Source: an uncultured Bacteroidota bacterium
GTDB lineage: Bacteria > Bacteroidota > Bacteroidia > Chitinophagales > Chitinophagaceae
Length of the DNA: 64,000 bases
Direction: 5' to 3'
Assembly (NCBI GenBank): GCA_903882805.1
Contig: CAIRYK010000042.1
Span: 207,094 to 271,093, forward strand
How positions within the stretch are numbered: position 1 is the first letter of the stretch; every line of letters starts with the position of its first letter. Positions 38,798 to 47,158 of the stretch are shown here, piece after piece. The notes beneath the pieces were generated by a model, which worked only from the letters and a program-made list of their open reading frames with translations, had not been told where the DNA came from and did not search any database. The position numbers and the translations under genes were made by a program.

Positions 38798-39090
38798 CCC
38801 ATATTTATTACCCCAAACGTTTATTTTTTAATCGTACGAGCCATTTTTTACAAGAACCCTTACTCGAAGGCTGCACTTTACGCGATGGTAGGAAACAATA
38901 CTCGCGCAAGACAGGTAATTTTTCATATTTTTTGTCGTTTACTCTCTGGATAAGAGGCCGACTTCTGGTCGACCAAAGATCGGAGTCGACAGTCATCAGG
39001 TTCGCGGATGGTTGGGGATTGTCTGAACAACTTATTAAGCTGTTTTTTTGTTTAGCTGCTAGGTTTCGGTGGGTATATTAAATGCCGATA

Positions 39091-39190
39091 TGCCCCGTTA
39101 GTGGGCAACCCTGTTTGTAGAAAAACATCGTAAATTACGGTTATGCCCTTATGGGGCTATCCGGTTTGCGAATACGATAGCCCCTGGGGC
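39091..39190. repeat. Structured intergenic repeat with GTTAG...GTTTGTAG core, copy 2
   Basis: TGCCC-CGTTAGT-GGGCA (39091-39107) forms a hairpin and is followed by GTTTGTAG (39113-39120), as in the block at 2516-2542. A second hairpin, GCCC-TTATG-GGGC, is at 39145-39157, and a near-palindrome GCCCCTGGGGC at 39180-39190. The order hairpin, GTTTGTAG, hairpin is the same in both copies. Confidence 0.5.
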
Positions 39191-39207
39191 ATAGTATCTA
39201 ACCTCCT

Positions 39208-39239
39208 CGAAGAGTCTCTGCCCTTAGCAGGACTCTTCG
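39208..39239. other. Long imperfect hairpin
   Basis: CGAAGAGTCTCTGC (39208-39221) pairs with GCAGGACTCTTCG (39227-39239) apart from one bulged base, around a 5-nt loop. No T-run follows. It may be part of the repeat system next to it or an RNA structure; I cannot assign a role. Confidence 0.5.
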
Positions 39240-39328
39240 ATACTCGCGCCGGGTGGTGCATGGTCGGAACCTTAACTCAGCCCCACCCCTTCACAAAAAC
39301 ATTATCTACCACAACAACCGCTAATTAC

Positions 39329-39336
39329 TATTTTTG
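39329..39336 (+). promoter_or_regulatory. Predicted -7 box of the glycosyltransferase
   Basis: TATTTTTG is an exact TAnnTTTG match lying only 8 nt before the ATG at 39345. The -33 position is not conserved. Confidence 0.4.
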
Positions 39337-39344
39337 CGGTCGCA

Positions 39345-40586
39345 ATGAACATATTACTGATTCACCAGTATTTTTTGGAAGAAAACGACCCCGGCGGCTC
39401 GCGCTGGAACGAGTTTACGCGTGTATGGACCGAACAGGGACATACCGTAACCGTGCTGGGCGGCATGATGCACTACAATGGCAAGGAGAAGATTGCTGAA
39501 TATAAAGGCAAGAATTTTGTAAAAAAGCAACAAGGTGCTGTTACAGTATGGCGTTGTCACGTGTCGGAGGCATACAACAAGCATTTTGTGGGCCGGTTGT
39601 GGGGGTATTTTTCTTTTATGTTCTCGTCGCTATATGCTGGTTTGTTTAAGGCTAAGGGCAAGTTCGATGTAGTTATTGTTACCTCACCTCCGCTTTTTGT
39701 AGGGGCATCGGGCTATCTGGTATCGCGTTTGCGGAGTATGCCGTTTGTATTTGAGGTACGCGATTTGTGGCCCGAGTCAGCAATAGATACAGGTGTGCTT
39801 ACCAACAAGTTGGTGATAAAGCTGGCCTATTGGGTGGAGGGTTTTATATACAAGCGCGCGAGGCTCATTAATGTGCTAACCCCGGCCTTCTATACTGCCC
39901 TGCGCGACAAAAAAGGTATTGTTGAAAGCAAACTGATACAAATATCCAATGCATCAGACTTTAGCCTCTCAGAAAAACTGTTGCATACCTTCGACCGCGA
40001 AGCGTTCCGTAAGCAACACGACCTCGATGGGCGTTTTGTGATAACCTATGTTGGTGCGCATGGTGTGGCCAACCATCTGGAACAAGCGCTGGATGCTGGC
40101 GAGGCTCTTGCCGACACCAATGTGCTGTTTCTGATGATAGGTCAGGGTATGGAAAAAGATAGACTCATAAAACTGGCTTCCGACCGTAAGATAACTAATG
40201 TGCGTTTTCTGGATTCGGTGCCCAAGGCCGAGGTATTTTGCTACATACTGGCATCTGAAATGGGCGCTTCCATCCTAAAACGTGTAGACACTTTCAAGAC
40301 GGTATATTCCAACAAAACATTCGACTACATGTCGTGCAAGCGACCTATACTGATGGCTATAGACGGCGTGAGCCGCGAGTTGGTAGAAGCCGCAGGCGCA
40401 GGAACGTATGTAGAACCCGAAAATACAGGGGAATACAACCGCATAATACGCGAATATCTGAAAGACCCGCAAAGGCTGGTACGCGAGGGCGAGAGCGGCT
40501 ATAGATTTGCTAAAGAAAACTTCGACCGCGAGGTGTTGGCAAAAAAATACCTTGACCACATAAGCGGCATACTAAAGCGTAAATAA
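39345..40586 (+). CDS. Glycosyltransferase family 4 (WbuB-like)
   Basis: A 413-residue GT-B fold enzyme of surface-polysaccharide assembly. The N-terminus [21 protein letters not shown] is the donor/acceptor loop typical of WbuB-type proteins. [17 protein letters not shown] and [15 protein letters not shown] follow. The C-terminal half contains [17 protein letters not shown] and the nucleotide-sugar region [19 protein letters not shown] with REL..AAGAG. It probably transfers an amino sugar to the lipid-linked acceptor made by the next gene, which begins 1 bp later. The exact sugar is unknown. The ATG at 39345 is required for the conserved N-terminus. Confidence 0.88.
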   Translation: MNILLIHQYFLEENDPGGSRWNEFTRVWTEQGHTVTVLGGMMHYNGKEKIAEYKGKNFVKKQQGAVTVWRCHVSEAYNKHFVGRLWGYFSFMFSSLYAGLFKAKGKFDVVIVTSPPLFVGASGYLVSRLRSMPFVFEVRDLWPESAIDTGVLTNKLVIKLAYWVEGFIYKRARLINVLTPAFYTALRDKKGIVESKLIQISNASDFSLSEKLLHTFDREAFRKQHDLDGRFVITYVGAHGVANHLEQALDAGEALADTNVLFLMIGQGMEKDRLIKLASDRKITNVRFLDSVPKAEVFCYILASEMGASILKRVDTFKTVYSNKTFDYMSCKRPILMAIDGVSRELVEAAGAGTYVEPENTGEYNRIIREYLKDPQRLVREGESGYRFAKENFDREVLAKKYLDHISGILKRK

Positions 40587-40587
40587 C

Positions 40588-41214
40588 ATGAACAGAAGTC
40601 TACTTACTACTATTTACATAAACTTCACAAAGCCGCTCGCCGATTTTTTTGTAGCGCTGGTAGTGTTTATCATTCTTTCGCCTGTTTTTCTGGTGGTGGT
40701 GATTTTATTGGCTATCGCTAATTCCGGTAAGCCATTCTTCTTTCAGCGCAGACCAGGCAAAAACGAAAAAATATTCAAGGTCATCAAGTTTAAGACCATG
40801 AACGACCGAAAAGATAAGCATGGAGAACTGTTGCCAGATGCCGATAGATTGACAGCAATAGGTAGTTTCATTCGCAAAACTTCGCTTGATGAGTTGCCCC
40901 AAATGCTGAACGTGATAAAGGGCGATATGAGCATAGTAGGTCCGCGACCGCTGCTGGTTGAATACCTACCACTATACAACGACACCCAAAAACACCGCCA
41001 CGATGTACGCCCCGGCATTACCGGCTGGGCACAGGTAAATGGCCGAAATGCAATAGCGTGGAAACAAAAATTTGATTACGATGTGTGGTATGTAAACAAT
41101 ATCAGTTTTCTACTCGATTTTAAGATATTGCTCCGTACTGTGCGTAATGTGGTAAAATCTGAAGGTATCAGTTCAGCCACATCGGCTACTATGGAAAAAT
41201 TTACGGGTAGCTGA
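40588..41214 (+). CDS. Undecaprenyl-phosphate sugar phosphotransferase (monotopic PGT)
   Basis: A 208-residue initiating enzyme that moves a sugar-1-phosphate to undecaprenyl phosphate at the inner membrane. One N-terminal hydrophobic segment (about 17-43) forms the re-entrant membrane helix. The core contains [22 protein letters not shown], the catalytic Asp-Glu in [19 protein letters not shown] and [14 protein letters not shown]. The size matches the small PglC-like class, not WcaJ. Coupled to the GT4 gene upstream. The stop codon lies inside the following terminator hairpin. Confidence 0.92.
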   Translation: MNRSLLTTIYINFTKPLADFFVALVVFIILSPVFLVVVILLAIANSGKPFFFQRRPGKNEKIFKVIKFKTMNDRKDKHGELLPDADRLTAIGSFIRKTSLDELPQMLNVIKGDMSIVGPRPLLVEYLPLYNDTQKHRHDVRPGITGWAQVNGRNAIAWKQKFDYDVWYVNNISFLLDFKILLRTVRNVVKSEGISSATSATMEKFTGS

Positions 41215-41229
41215 TAGCTACCCGTTTTT
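41204..41229 (+). terminator. Rho-independent terminator overlapping the PGT stop codon
   Basis: CGGGTAGCT (41204-41212), loop GAT, AGCTACCCG (41216-41224), then TTTTT. The TGA stop at 41212-41214 is within the stem-loop. Confidence 0.85.
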
Positions 41230-41245
41230 CATTATTTTCTGTTTT

Positions 41246-43036
41246 CTATGATTTCTTGTTGAGTGATATCTCTTTTCGCTCGCCTATCTGCTGGCGCCAC
41301 ATAGCGTAATAGAGTCCTTTTTCTTCTACCAGCGATGCATGCGAACCAGTTTCTACAACATTTCCCTTTTCCAGTACATAGATGCGGTCGGCATGCATAA
41401 TGGTAGACAGCCTATGGGCTATCATTATGGTTATGTGCTTGCGCTGGGCGGTAATACTGCGAATGGTCTGAGATATTTCCTCCTCAGTGAGTGAATCAAG
41501 CGCAGATGTAGCCTCGTCAAATATCATCAGTCTTGGCTGGCGCAATAGTGCGCGGGCTATAGATATACGCTGGCGTTCGCCTCCAGACAGTTTTAATCCA
41601 CCTTCACCTATCATGGTATCTATGCCGTTCTCAGCACGCGACAGCAGGTTCTGGCAGGATGCGCGTTGCAGCGCTTCATTAATATCTTCTTCAGTAGCTC
41701 CCGGGTTTACAAAAAGCAGGTTTTCCTTTATAGTACCCGAAAACAGTTGCGGATCTTGGGTTACCAACCCCATCTGGTGGCGTAGCTCTTCGTAGTCTAT
41801 ATTGGCTTCGTCGTGGCCATTGTAATAAATGTGGCCCTTGTTGGGGTGATACAAGCCCACCAGCAATTTCACCAATGTGGTTTTACCGCTGCCCGATGGG
41901 CCTACGAACGCCACTGTTTCACCTAATTTCACGTCGAACGATATACCATCCAGCGCAGGGCGCGAAGATGAGTTGTGTTTGAACGTTACATCTTTGTATT
42001 GCAGATGCTCAATACCATTTATTGCTTCAGGGCGCTCGGGTGTGTATTCTACAGGTTTCTTAAACAGTTCTTGTATGTTATTGAGCGATGCCTCTGCTTC
42101 GCGATACGACATGATAACGCTGCCTATTTCTTGCAATGGGCCAAAGATGAAAAACGAGTAAAACAACAGCGTAAGGTATTGCCCGGGGGTTATAGAGCCT
42201 TTGTAAATAAATATCAACAGGCACATTACAATAGTTTGCCGAAGCAGGTTTACAAATGTGCCCTGCACAAACGATATCATGCGTATGCTACGCACTTTTT
42301 TTAGCTCCAGTTGCAGTATTTTGATAGTAGTAGCATTCAGGCGTCTGATCTCCTGTTGGGTCAGCCCCAGACTTTTCACCAGTTCTATATTGCGCAACGA
42401 TTCGGTAGTAGAGCCAGCCAGTGCATTGGTTTCTTTTACAATCGTTTTCTGAACAATCTTTATCCGTTTGCTGAGCGCGCTTATCAAAATGCTCAAAAGA
42501 ATGGCGCCGCCTATGTAAACAATTGGCAGCATGGGGCTCAGCTTCAACGTATAGCCAATTACCACTACAATGCCAATGACTGACGGCAACAGCACATTGA
42601 AAAACGAGTTGATAAACTTCTCACAATCGGTGCGCACTTTTTGCAATACAGAAAGTGTCTGTCCGCTGCTTTGGTCTTCAAAATCCTGATAAGGCAGTCG
42701 CAAGGCATGTCGCAATCCGTCTGTATACAACCGGGCGCCGTATTTCTGAATCACCACGTTTACTGTATAATCCTGAAAGTTTTTAGCAATACGCGATACC
42801 GTTGCCACGCCTATAAGCATTCCAATCAGGCCAAGCGCTCCGTATACAAACTGCGCCATATCGCGATGCACCAACCCTTCCTTATCAACAGTGAGCGGGT
42901 GATTTACAAAACGGTCAAGAAGTTTACCGGCAATCAAAGGGTCGAGCATAGAAAAGCCCTGATTGATGGCAGCCAGTATAATAGCCAATACAATCATCAG
43001 CTTATACCTGCTGAGGTATTGCATTAATAATTTCAT
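41246..43036 (-). CDS. ABC exporter, fused membrane and ATPase domains (MsbA-like)
   Basis: A 596-residue half-transporter. Six transmembrane helices lie in about 1-320, with HMAQFVYGALGLIGMLIGVA and VIGIVVVIGYTLKLSPMLP among them. The ATPase domain follows: Walker A GPSGSGKTT, Q-loop MGLVTQDPQLF, signature LSGGERQR, Walker B LMIFDEATSALD and switch IAHRLSTI. MsbA-type exporters flip lipids such as lipid A, or export peptides or drugs; the substrate here is not known. The ATG at 43036 (MKLLMQYLSRYKL) is preferred over an upstream TTG. Confidence 0.92.
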   Translation of the reverse strand: MKLLMQYLSRYKLMIVLAIILAAINQGFSMLDPLIAGKLLDRFVNHPLTVDKEGLVHRDMAQFVYGALGLIGMLIGVATVSRIAKNFQDYTVNVVIQKYGARLYTDGLRHALRLPYQDFEDQSSGQTLSVLQKVRTDCEKFINSFFNVLLPSVIGIVVVIGYTLKLSPMLPIVYIGGAILLSILISALSKRIKIVQKTIVKETNALAGSTTESLRNIELVKSLGLTQQEIRRLNATTIKILQLELKKVRSIRMISFVQGTFVNLLRQTIVMCLLIFIYKGSITPGQYLTLLFYSFFIFGPLQEIGSVIMSYREAEASLNNIQELFKKPVEYTPERPEAINGIEHLQYKDVTFKHNSSSRPALDGISFDVKLGETVAFVGPSGSGKTTLVKLLVGLYHPNKGHIYYNGHDEANIDYEELRHQMGLVTQDPQLFSGTIKENLLFVNPGATEEDINEALQRASCQNLLSRAENGIDTMIGEGGLKLSGGERQRISIARALLRQPRLMIFDEATSALDSLTEEEISQTIRSITAQRKHITIMIAHRLSTIMHADRIYVLEKGNVVETGSHASLVEEKGLYYAMWRQQIGERKEISLNKKS

Positions 43037-43120
43037 AGGCCGCAAAGGTAGTGGGTATAGTTTGTTCGATAGCTATTAGTTTATTATCATTTGTTATGAA
43101 GGTATAAGGTTTGGCGCATC

Positions 43121-43534
43121 CTACCTCGCAATTTGGCGCAGCATACCCCCTACCACCTTGTCTATTGCCAGCGTAAACGTATCTTCGTTCACATCGCTCA
43201 AATTTACCCAATAGGCGCGCTCGTTGGGCATAGTATTTTTTATTTGATCAGCGGCGTCGGCTGCTACTTTATAGTATATGCTAATGACCTGCGAATTATC
43301 GAAAGCCGATGCCTGAAAAAAATCGGTAGTATAAAAATGGTCGCCAACTACTATATCCAGTTCCAATTCTTCTTTCCACTCTCTCGTCAAGCATTCCCTT
43401 AATCCTTCTCCCCAATCCAGACCGCCTCCCGGTAGCTTAATGATTGTTCGGGCGCCATAAATTTCCTCATTTACCAGCAGTTGGCCATCCTGAATCCAAA
43501 TGCCGTAAACTCGAACATTAAATCTTTTTTCCAT
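43121..43534 (-). CDS. Nudix hydrolase
   Basis: A 137-residue hydrolase with the Nudix box GGGLDWGEGLRECLTREW followed by KEELEL, fitting GX5EX7REUXEEXGU. Nudix enzymes cleave nucleoside diphosphates linked to another group; the substrate cannot be read from the sequence. The N-terminus RFNVRVYGIWIQDGQLLVNEE is the usual first strands. It lies upstream of the ABC exporter on the same strand, 84 bp apart. Confidence 0.9.
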   Translation of the reverse strand: MEKRFNVRVYGIWIQDGQLLVNEEIYGARTIIKLPGGGLDWGEGLRECLTREWKEELELDIVVGDHFYTTDFFQASAFDNSQVISIYYKVAADAADQIKNTMPNERAYWVNLSDVNEDTFTLAIDKVVGGMLRQIAR

Positions 43535-43656
43535 AATAAAGTTTATCTCGCCGTCAAAATCATTGCAGCGCCCGTAATAAAGATATATATAATTGCATAC
43601 CTACTATTTCAACTTACATAGCCGCTCCATTAACGTATATATTATATAAAATTCTA

Positions 43657-43664
43657 TAACTTTG
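43657..43664 (+). promoter_or_regulatory. Predicted -7 box of the NHL-repeat gene
   Basis: TAACTTTG is an exact TAnnTTTG match; no clear -33. The start would be near 43671. Confidence 0.4.
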
Positions 43665-43758
43665 CGCAACTGACGGTCTAGTTACTACATAGCCTATTTT
43701 TAAAATATACGGGTTTGTGCCATTTAGAGCAGTACAATTAAAATTATACTGTAACTTA

Positions 43759-45921
43759 GTGAAAAATTTTCTTTTGAAAAAGGTTTCTTTTATTCTATTC
43801 CTTATTGCACTAATACCATTTGGCGGTATTAATGCCGGCGCACAAACGATAAATACTTATGCCGGCAACGGGGTTGCTGGCTTTGGCGGCGATGGCGGCG
43901 CAGCAACAACAGCATTAATTAATCTTCCGTATGCAGTTGCCGCCGATGGTTCCGGCAATGTATACATCGCCGATCATGACAACCACAGAATTAGAAAAGT
44001 GGACCCCAGCGGAATTATCACTACTATAGCAGGCACGGGCACAGGCAGTTATTTTGGCGATGGCGGCGCTGCCACACTGGCGCGTATACAAAAGCCAAGA
44101 GCAGTAGCTATAGACCCTGCCGGTAATGTAGTGTTCAGCGATTATGGCAACAATCGTATCCGTAAAATAAATGTTACAACCGGTATAATTACCACAATTG
44201 CCGGCACTGGCGGCATACCTGCTTTCAGCGGAGATGGCGGACCTGCCACAGCGGCTCAATTGGGCTATGCTTGGGGTATTGCCTACGATGCAGCTGGTAA
44301 CCTGTATATTGCTGACAACCAAAACTGCCGCATAAGAAAGGTGACGCCGGCGGGCATTATATCTACCATAGCCGGCAACGGTAGCTGCTTTATAAGTGGA
44401 GATGGCGGCCCTGCAATAGCTGCCCGCGTCCAGTATCCTACCGGTGTGGCAGTAGACGGAACCGGTAATATATACATTGCAGATAATGGCAACAACCGTG
44501 TACGCAAAATAAATACAAGCGGCACGATAAGCACCATTGCAGGATCGCCCACCTACGGCTTTAGCGGCGACGGCGGGCCGGGTACGGCTGCAATGGTTAG
44601 TTCGCCTGTAGGTATTGCCACCGACCCATCGGGTAACGTGTATATAGCCGACCAAAACAATAACAGGATTCGAAAAATAAACACAGCAGGTATAATTAGC
44701 ACTTATGCCGGCAACGGTACTCCCGGCTACGCCGGCGACGGAGGTATGCCAGCCCTGGCTGCGCTCAACCACCCTTCCGGCTTTGCCACCGATGGCCTTG
44801 GCAAGTTTTATATCGCCGACAACGGAAACAATCGTATTCGTATTGTGCAGATATTGTCTCATGCGCCTATGTTTACAGGTGGCCGCTCACAAAGTCGCAC
44901 TATTTGTCCGGTAGAGTTTATACGGGTCGATTCGCTGCTGGCGGTATATGATGTAGATACCGGCCAAACCGAGAACTGGAGCGTGGTGACGCCTCCGGCG
45001 CACGGCGTACTGGTAGCTGCTTATACCGCGCTCTCTACTGGCGCAACCATTTACCCCACAGGTCTTACCTATGCGCCTGCATCAGGTTATCTTGGCCTCG
45101 ATTCGTTTAAAGTGCAGGTGAGCGATGGTCTTTTTGCTGATACAACCACAATTTATATCACCATTGTTGCGCCGCCAGATCCGGGTACTGTCACCGGTCG
45201 CGATTCGGTGTGCATCGGCGATTCGGTAATGCTTACCAACGCAGTTACCGGCGGCGTGTGGAGCAGCGATAATATTCTGGTTTCTTCGGTTTCTGGCGCA
45301 GGCTGGGTAACCGGTGTAGGGTTAGGTACAAATACCATCTCTTACACGGTCACCAATGCATGCGATTCAAGATCTGCAACCAAGATTATTACTGTACAAC
45401 CATTACCCAATGCAGGCGTAATATCGGGCGCAGATAGTATATGTCGCGGCGATTCTCTGTTGTTTACAACAACGGGTACGGGCGGCACATGGCGCAGCAG
45501 CAATACAGCGCTGGCTACAGTATCTGCAGGCGGCATGGTAAAGGGCGTATGGGGCGGTAGCGTAATCATTACGTATTCGGTTACCAACTATTGCGGAACA
45601 AGCGTAGCAACACGAAACCTAAAGGTACGCGCAAGTTGCAGCACAGGCGCTGCCGTAAAAAACACAACAGGTATGGCAACGCCATCTCTATTTGTGTTCC
45701 CAAATCCTAATTCAGGTATAGCGACAATAACACTGCAAACGCCTATAAACGAAGTGGCAACTATTGTGGTAATCAACAAAATAGGAGAAAAGGTAAAAGA
45801 ACTAAAAGTTGTTACTAATACGCCTACAGAGTTGCGAACCGACCTGCCCAATGGTCTGTACTTTATTACAGCGACTACAAGTGCAGGTACGGCAGCTGAA
45901 AAAATCATTATAAATAAATAG
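43759..45921 (+). CDS. NHL-repeat T9SS-secreted protein
   Basis: A 720-residue secreted protein. The start is taken as GTG at 43759, giving a good signal peptide (MKNFLLKKVSFILFLIALIPFGGINAGAQ); GTG at 43717 would add 14 residues. Six to seven NHL repeats follow (IITTIAGTG..FSGDGGPA......GNxYIADNxNNRIRKIN), forming a beta-propeller. Next come a cadherin-like segment (APASGYLGLDSFKVQVSDG), two Big_2-like modules related to those of the protein at 1-2065, and a T9SS sorting domain (LFVFPNPNSGIATITL ... LPNGLYFITA). No enzymatic motif. Confidence 0.88.
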   Translation: MKNFLLKKVSFILFLIALIPFGGINAGAQTINTYAGNGVAGFGGDGGAATTALINLPYAVAADGSGNVYIADHDNHRIRKVDPSGIITTIAGTGTGSYFGDGGAATLARIQKPRAVAIDPAGNVVFSDYGNNRIRKINVTTGIITTIAGTGGIPAFSGDGGPATAAQLGYAWGIAYDAAGNLYIADNQNCRIRKVTPAGIISTIAGNGSCFISGDGGPAIAARVQYPTGVAVDGTGNIYIADNGNNRVRKINTSGTISTIAGSPTYGFSGDGGPGTAAMVSSPVGIATDPSGNVYIADQNNNRIRKINTAGIISTYAGNGTPGYAGDGGMPALAALNHPSGFATDGLGKFYIADNGNNRIRIVQILSHAPMFTGGRSQSRTICPVEFIRVDSLLAVYDVDTGQTENWSVVTPPAHGVLVAAYTALSTGATIYPTGLTYAPASGYLGLDSFKVQVSDGLFADTTTIYITIVAPPDPGTVTGRDSVCIGDSVMLTNAVTGGVWSSDNILVSSVSGAGWVTGVGLGTNTISYTVTNACDSRSATKIITVQPLPNAGVISGADSICRGDSLLFTTTGTGGTWRSSNTALATVSAGGMVKGVWGGSVIITYSVTNYCGTSVATRNLKVRASCSTGAAVKNTTGMATPSLFVFPNPNSGIATITLQTPINEVATIVVINKIGEKVKELKVVTNTPTELRTDLPNGLYFITATTSAGTAAEKIIINK

Positions 45922-45945
45922 CAGACAATAAACTAAAAGATACAG

Positions 45946-45980
45946 TCCCCGCCAACAGTTGCAATTGGCGGGGATTTTTT
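45946..45980 (+). terminator. Rho-independent terminator after the NHL-repeat gene
   Basis: TCCCCGCCAA (45946-45955), 9-nt loop, TTGGCGGGGA (45965-45974), then TTTTTT. Confidence 0.9.
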
Positions 45981-46011
45981 GTTTATCAATTTTCAATAAT
46001 GAAGCCTCAGC

Positions 46012-46284
46012 CTATTGCGCATTCTTTTCTATCCGCACTTCTGTCGTAGTTGTGTTAGCTGCATCTGCCTCTTCAGTTTCTTTCGGCGTTGTTATCGGCG
46101 GCTGGGGCGATGCGGGCTTTACAGTTTTCGCTGCCGTATCAGATATCGCAGACATCGGGGGCGCTGGAGGTGTTGAGGCAGATGCAGTATCAGTTGCGGC
46201 AGTTTTATTACCGGAACACGAACTACATGATGTGGCGGAAAAAACCACCGTTATTGCAACAGCGCATAGGAGAATGAATTTCAT
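46012..46284 (-). CDS. Small Thr/Ala/Pro-rich lipoprotein
   Basis: A 90-residue protein beginning at the ATG at 46284 (MKFILLCAVAITVVFSATSC), with lipobox ATSC followed by SSCSGNK. The rest is a disordered-looking Ala/Thr/Pro-rich tail ending TTTTEVRIEKNAQ. The longer frame up to 46425 adds an N-terminus unlike a signal peptide. Function unknown. Confidence 0.6.
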   Translation of the reverse strand: MKFILLCAVAITVVFSATSCSSCSGNKTAATDTASASTPPAPPMSAISDTAAKTVKPASPQPPITTPKETEEADAANTTTTEVRIEKNAQ

Positions 46285-46564
46285 AATGATATTGTTTTGA
46301 CGTAACGTACTGTAGCTATTTATGCTCACTGGCATTAAAGCTAAAGGTGAAATATAGATCTTTTTTCTGGTTTTATTAACAGGCCGCACATACAATAATA
46401 GCAACTTGCAAACGCTGCGCCACAAGTTTTAACATTGATAAGAGGCAAAAATGAGGCAATGCCCTATTAATTTATTTACCTTTAAGGCTCATTCATCCGC
46501 CTGAGCTAATTATAAAAAAAGACGCTAAGAGTGGGTTACTTTTTGATCAAATAAGTATTAACTG

Positions 46565-47146
46565 GTGCAAAGCCCAATATACACAGAGCCACAATTGCTA
46601 ACAGCCTTGGCCAAAGGCGACCGAAAAGCGACCGAAATTATATACCGGAAGCATTTCCCGATAGTGAATGGCTGGCTGATAAAAAACGGAGGATCTGCCA
46701 ACGACGGAGCCGACCTTTTTCAGGAAGCAATGGTAGTGTTATTTGGCAAAGCGCAAGACGAGGATTTCAGGCTCACTTGCAGCGTAGGCACCTACTTGTT
46801 TGCCATTAGCAAACATCTGTGGTACAAAAAGCTGAACAAACAAAGCAGGGACCCTGTTTTTTACGACGAGAACATAGGAACGGAAGAAGGAATACAAGGA
46901 ATAACGTTTGACGAAGATATAAGCGTGCATGAAGAGCGCGAAGTGCACTACGACCAATTGAACAATGCGCTGGAGCTGATAGGCGAACCTTGCAGGTCTT
47001 TATTAAAAGCGTTTTATCACGATGATAAAAGCATGCAGGATATAGCCAAGAGTTTTGGGTACACAAACCCCGATAATGCCAAGAATCAAAAGTATAAATG
47101 CCTTACCCGGCTTCGCAAGCTTTTTTACGAATCGGGGAAAAAATAA
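46565..47146 (+). CDS. ECF-type RNA polymerase sigma factor
   Basis: A 193-residue sigma factor. Region 2 includes ATEIIYRKHFPIVNGWLIKNGG and DLFQEAMVVLFGK; region 4 includes LNNALELIGEPCRSLLKAFYHDDKSMQDIAKSFGYTNPDNAKNQKYKCL. The start is GTG at 46565 (MQSPIYTEPQLL). It is followed 12 bp later by a membrane protein with an anti-sigma-like N-terminus (47159), so the two probably form a sigma/anti-sigma pair. The long insertion between regions 2 and 4 (about 95-130) is acidic. Confidence 0.9.
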   Translation: MQSPIYTEPQLLTALAKGDRKATEIIYRKHFPIVNGWLIKNGGSANDGADLFQEAMVVLFGKAQDEDFRLTCSVGTYLFAISKHLWYKKLNKQSRDPVFYDENIGTEEGIQGITFDEDISVHEEREVHYDQLNNALELIGEPCRSLLKAFYHDDKSMQDIAKSFGYTNPDNAKNQKYKCLTRLRKLFYESGKK

Positions 47147-47158
47147 GTAACGAATATT

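Larger units (their letters stand above)
38798..39344. other. Intergenic region with repeats and a -7 box
   Basis: About 550 bp without a convincing gene. A minus-strand frame of 62 codons (38808-38996) has no recognisable family. The region holds repeat copy 2 (39091-39160), a large hairpin (39208-39239) and an exact -7 box TATTTTTG at 39329-39336 for the glycosyltransferase. Confidence 0.5.

Noticed and set aside
38808..38996. 62-codon minus-strand frame
   Set aside because: Basic, low-information sequence with no recognised family; I could not tell it from chance.
39143..39499. 118-codon plus-strand frame before and into the glycosyltransferase
   Set aside because: Covers the hairpins and then overlaps the well-supported GT4 gene in another frame.
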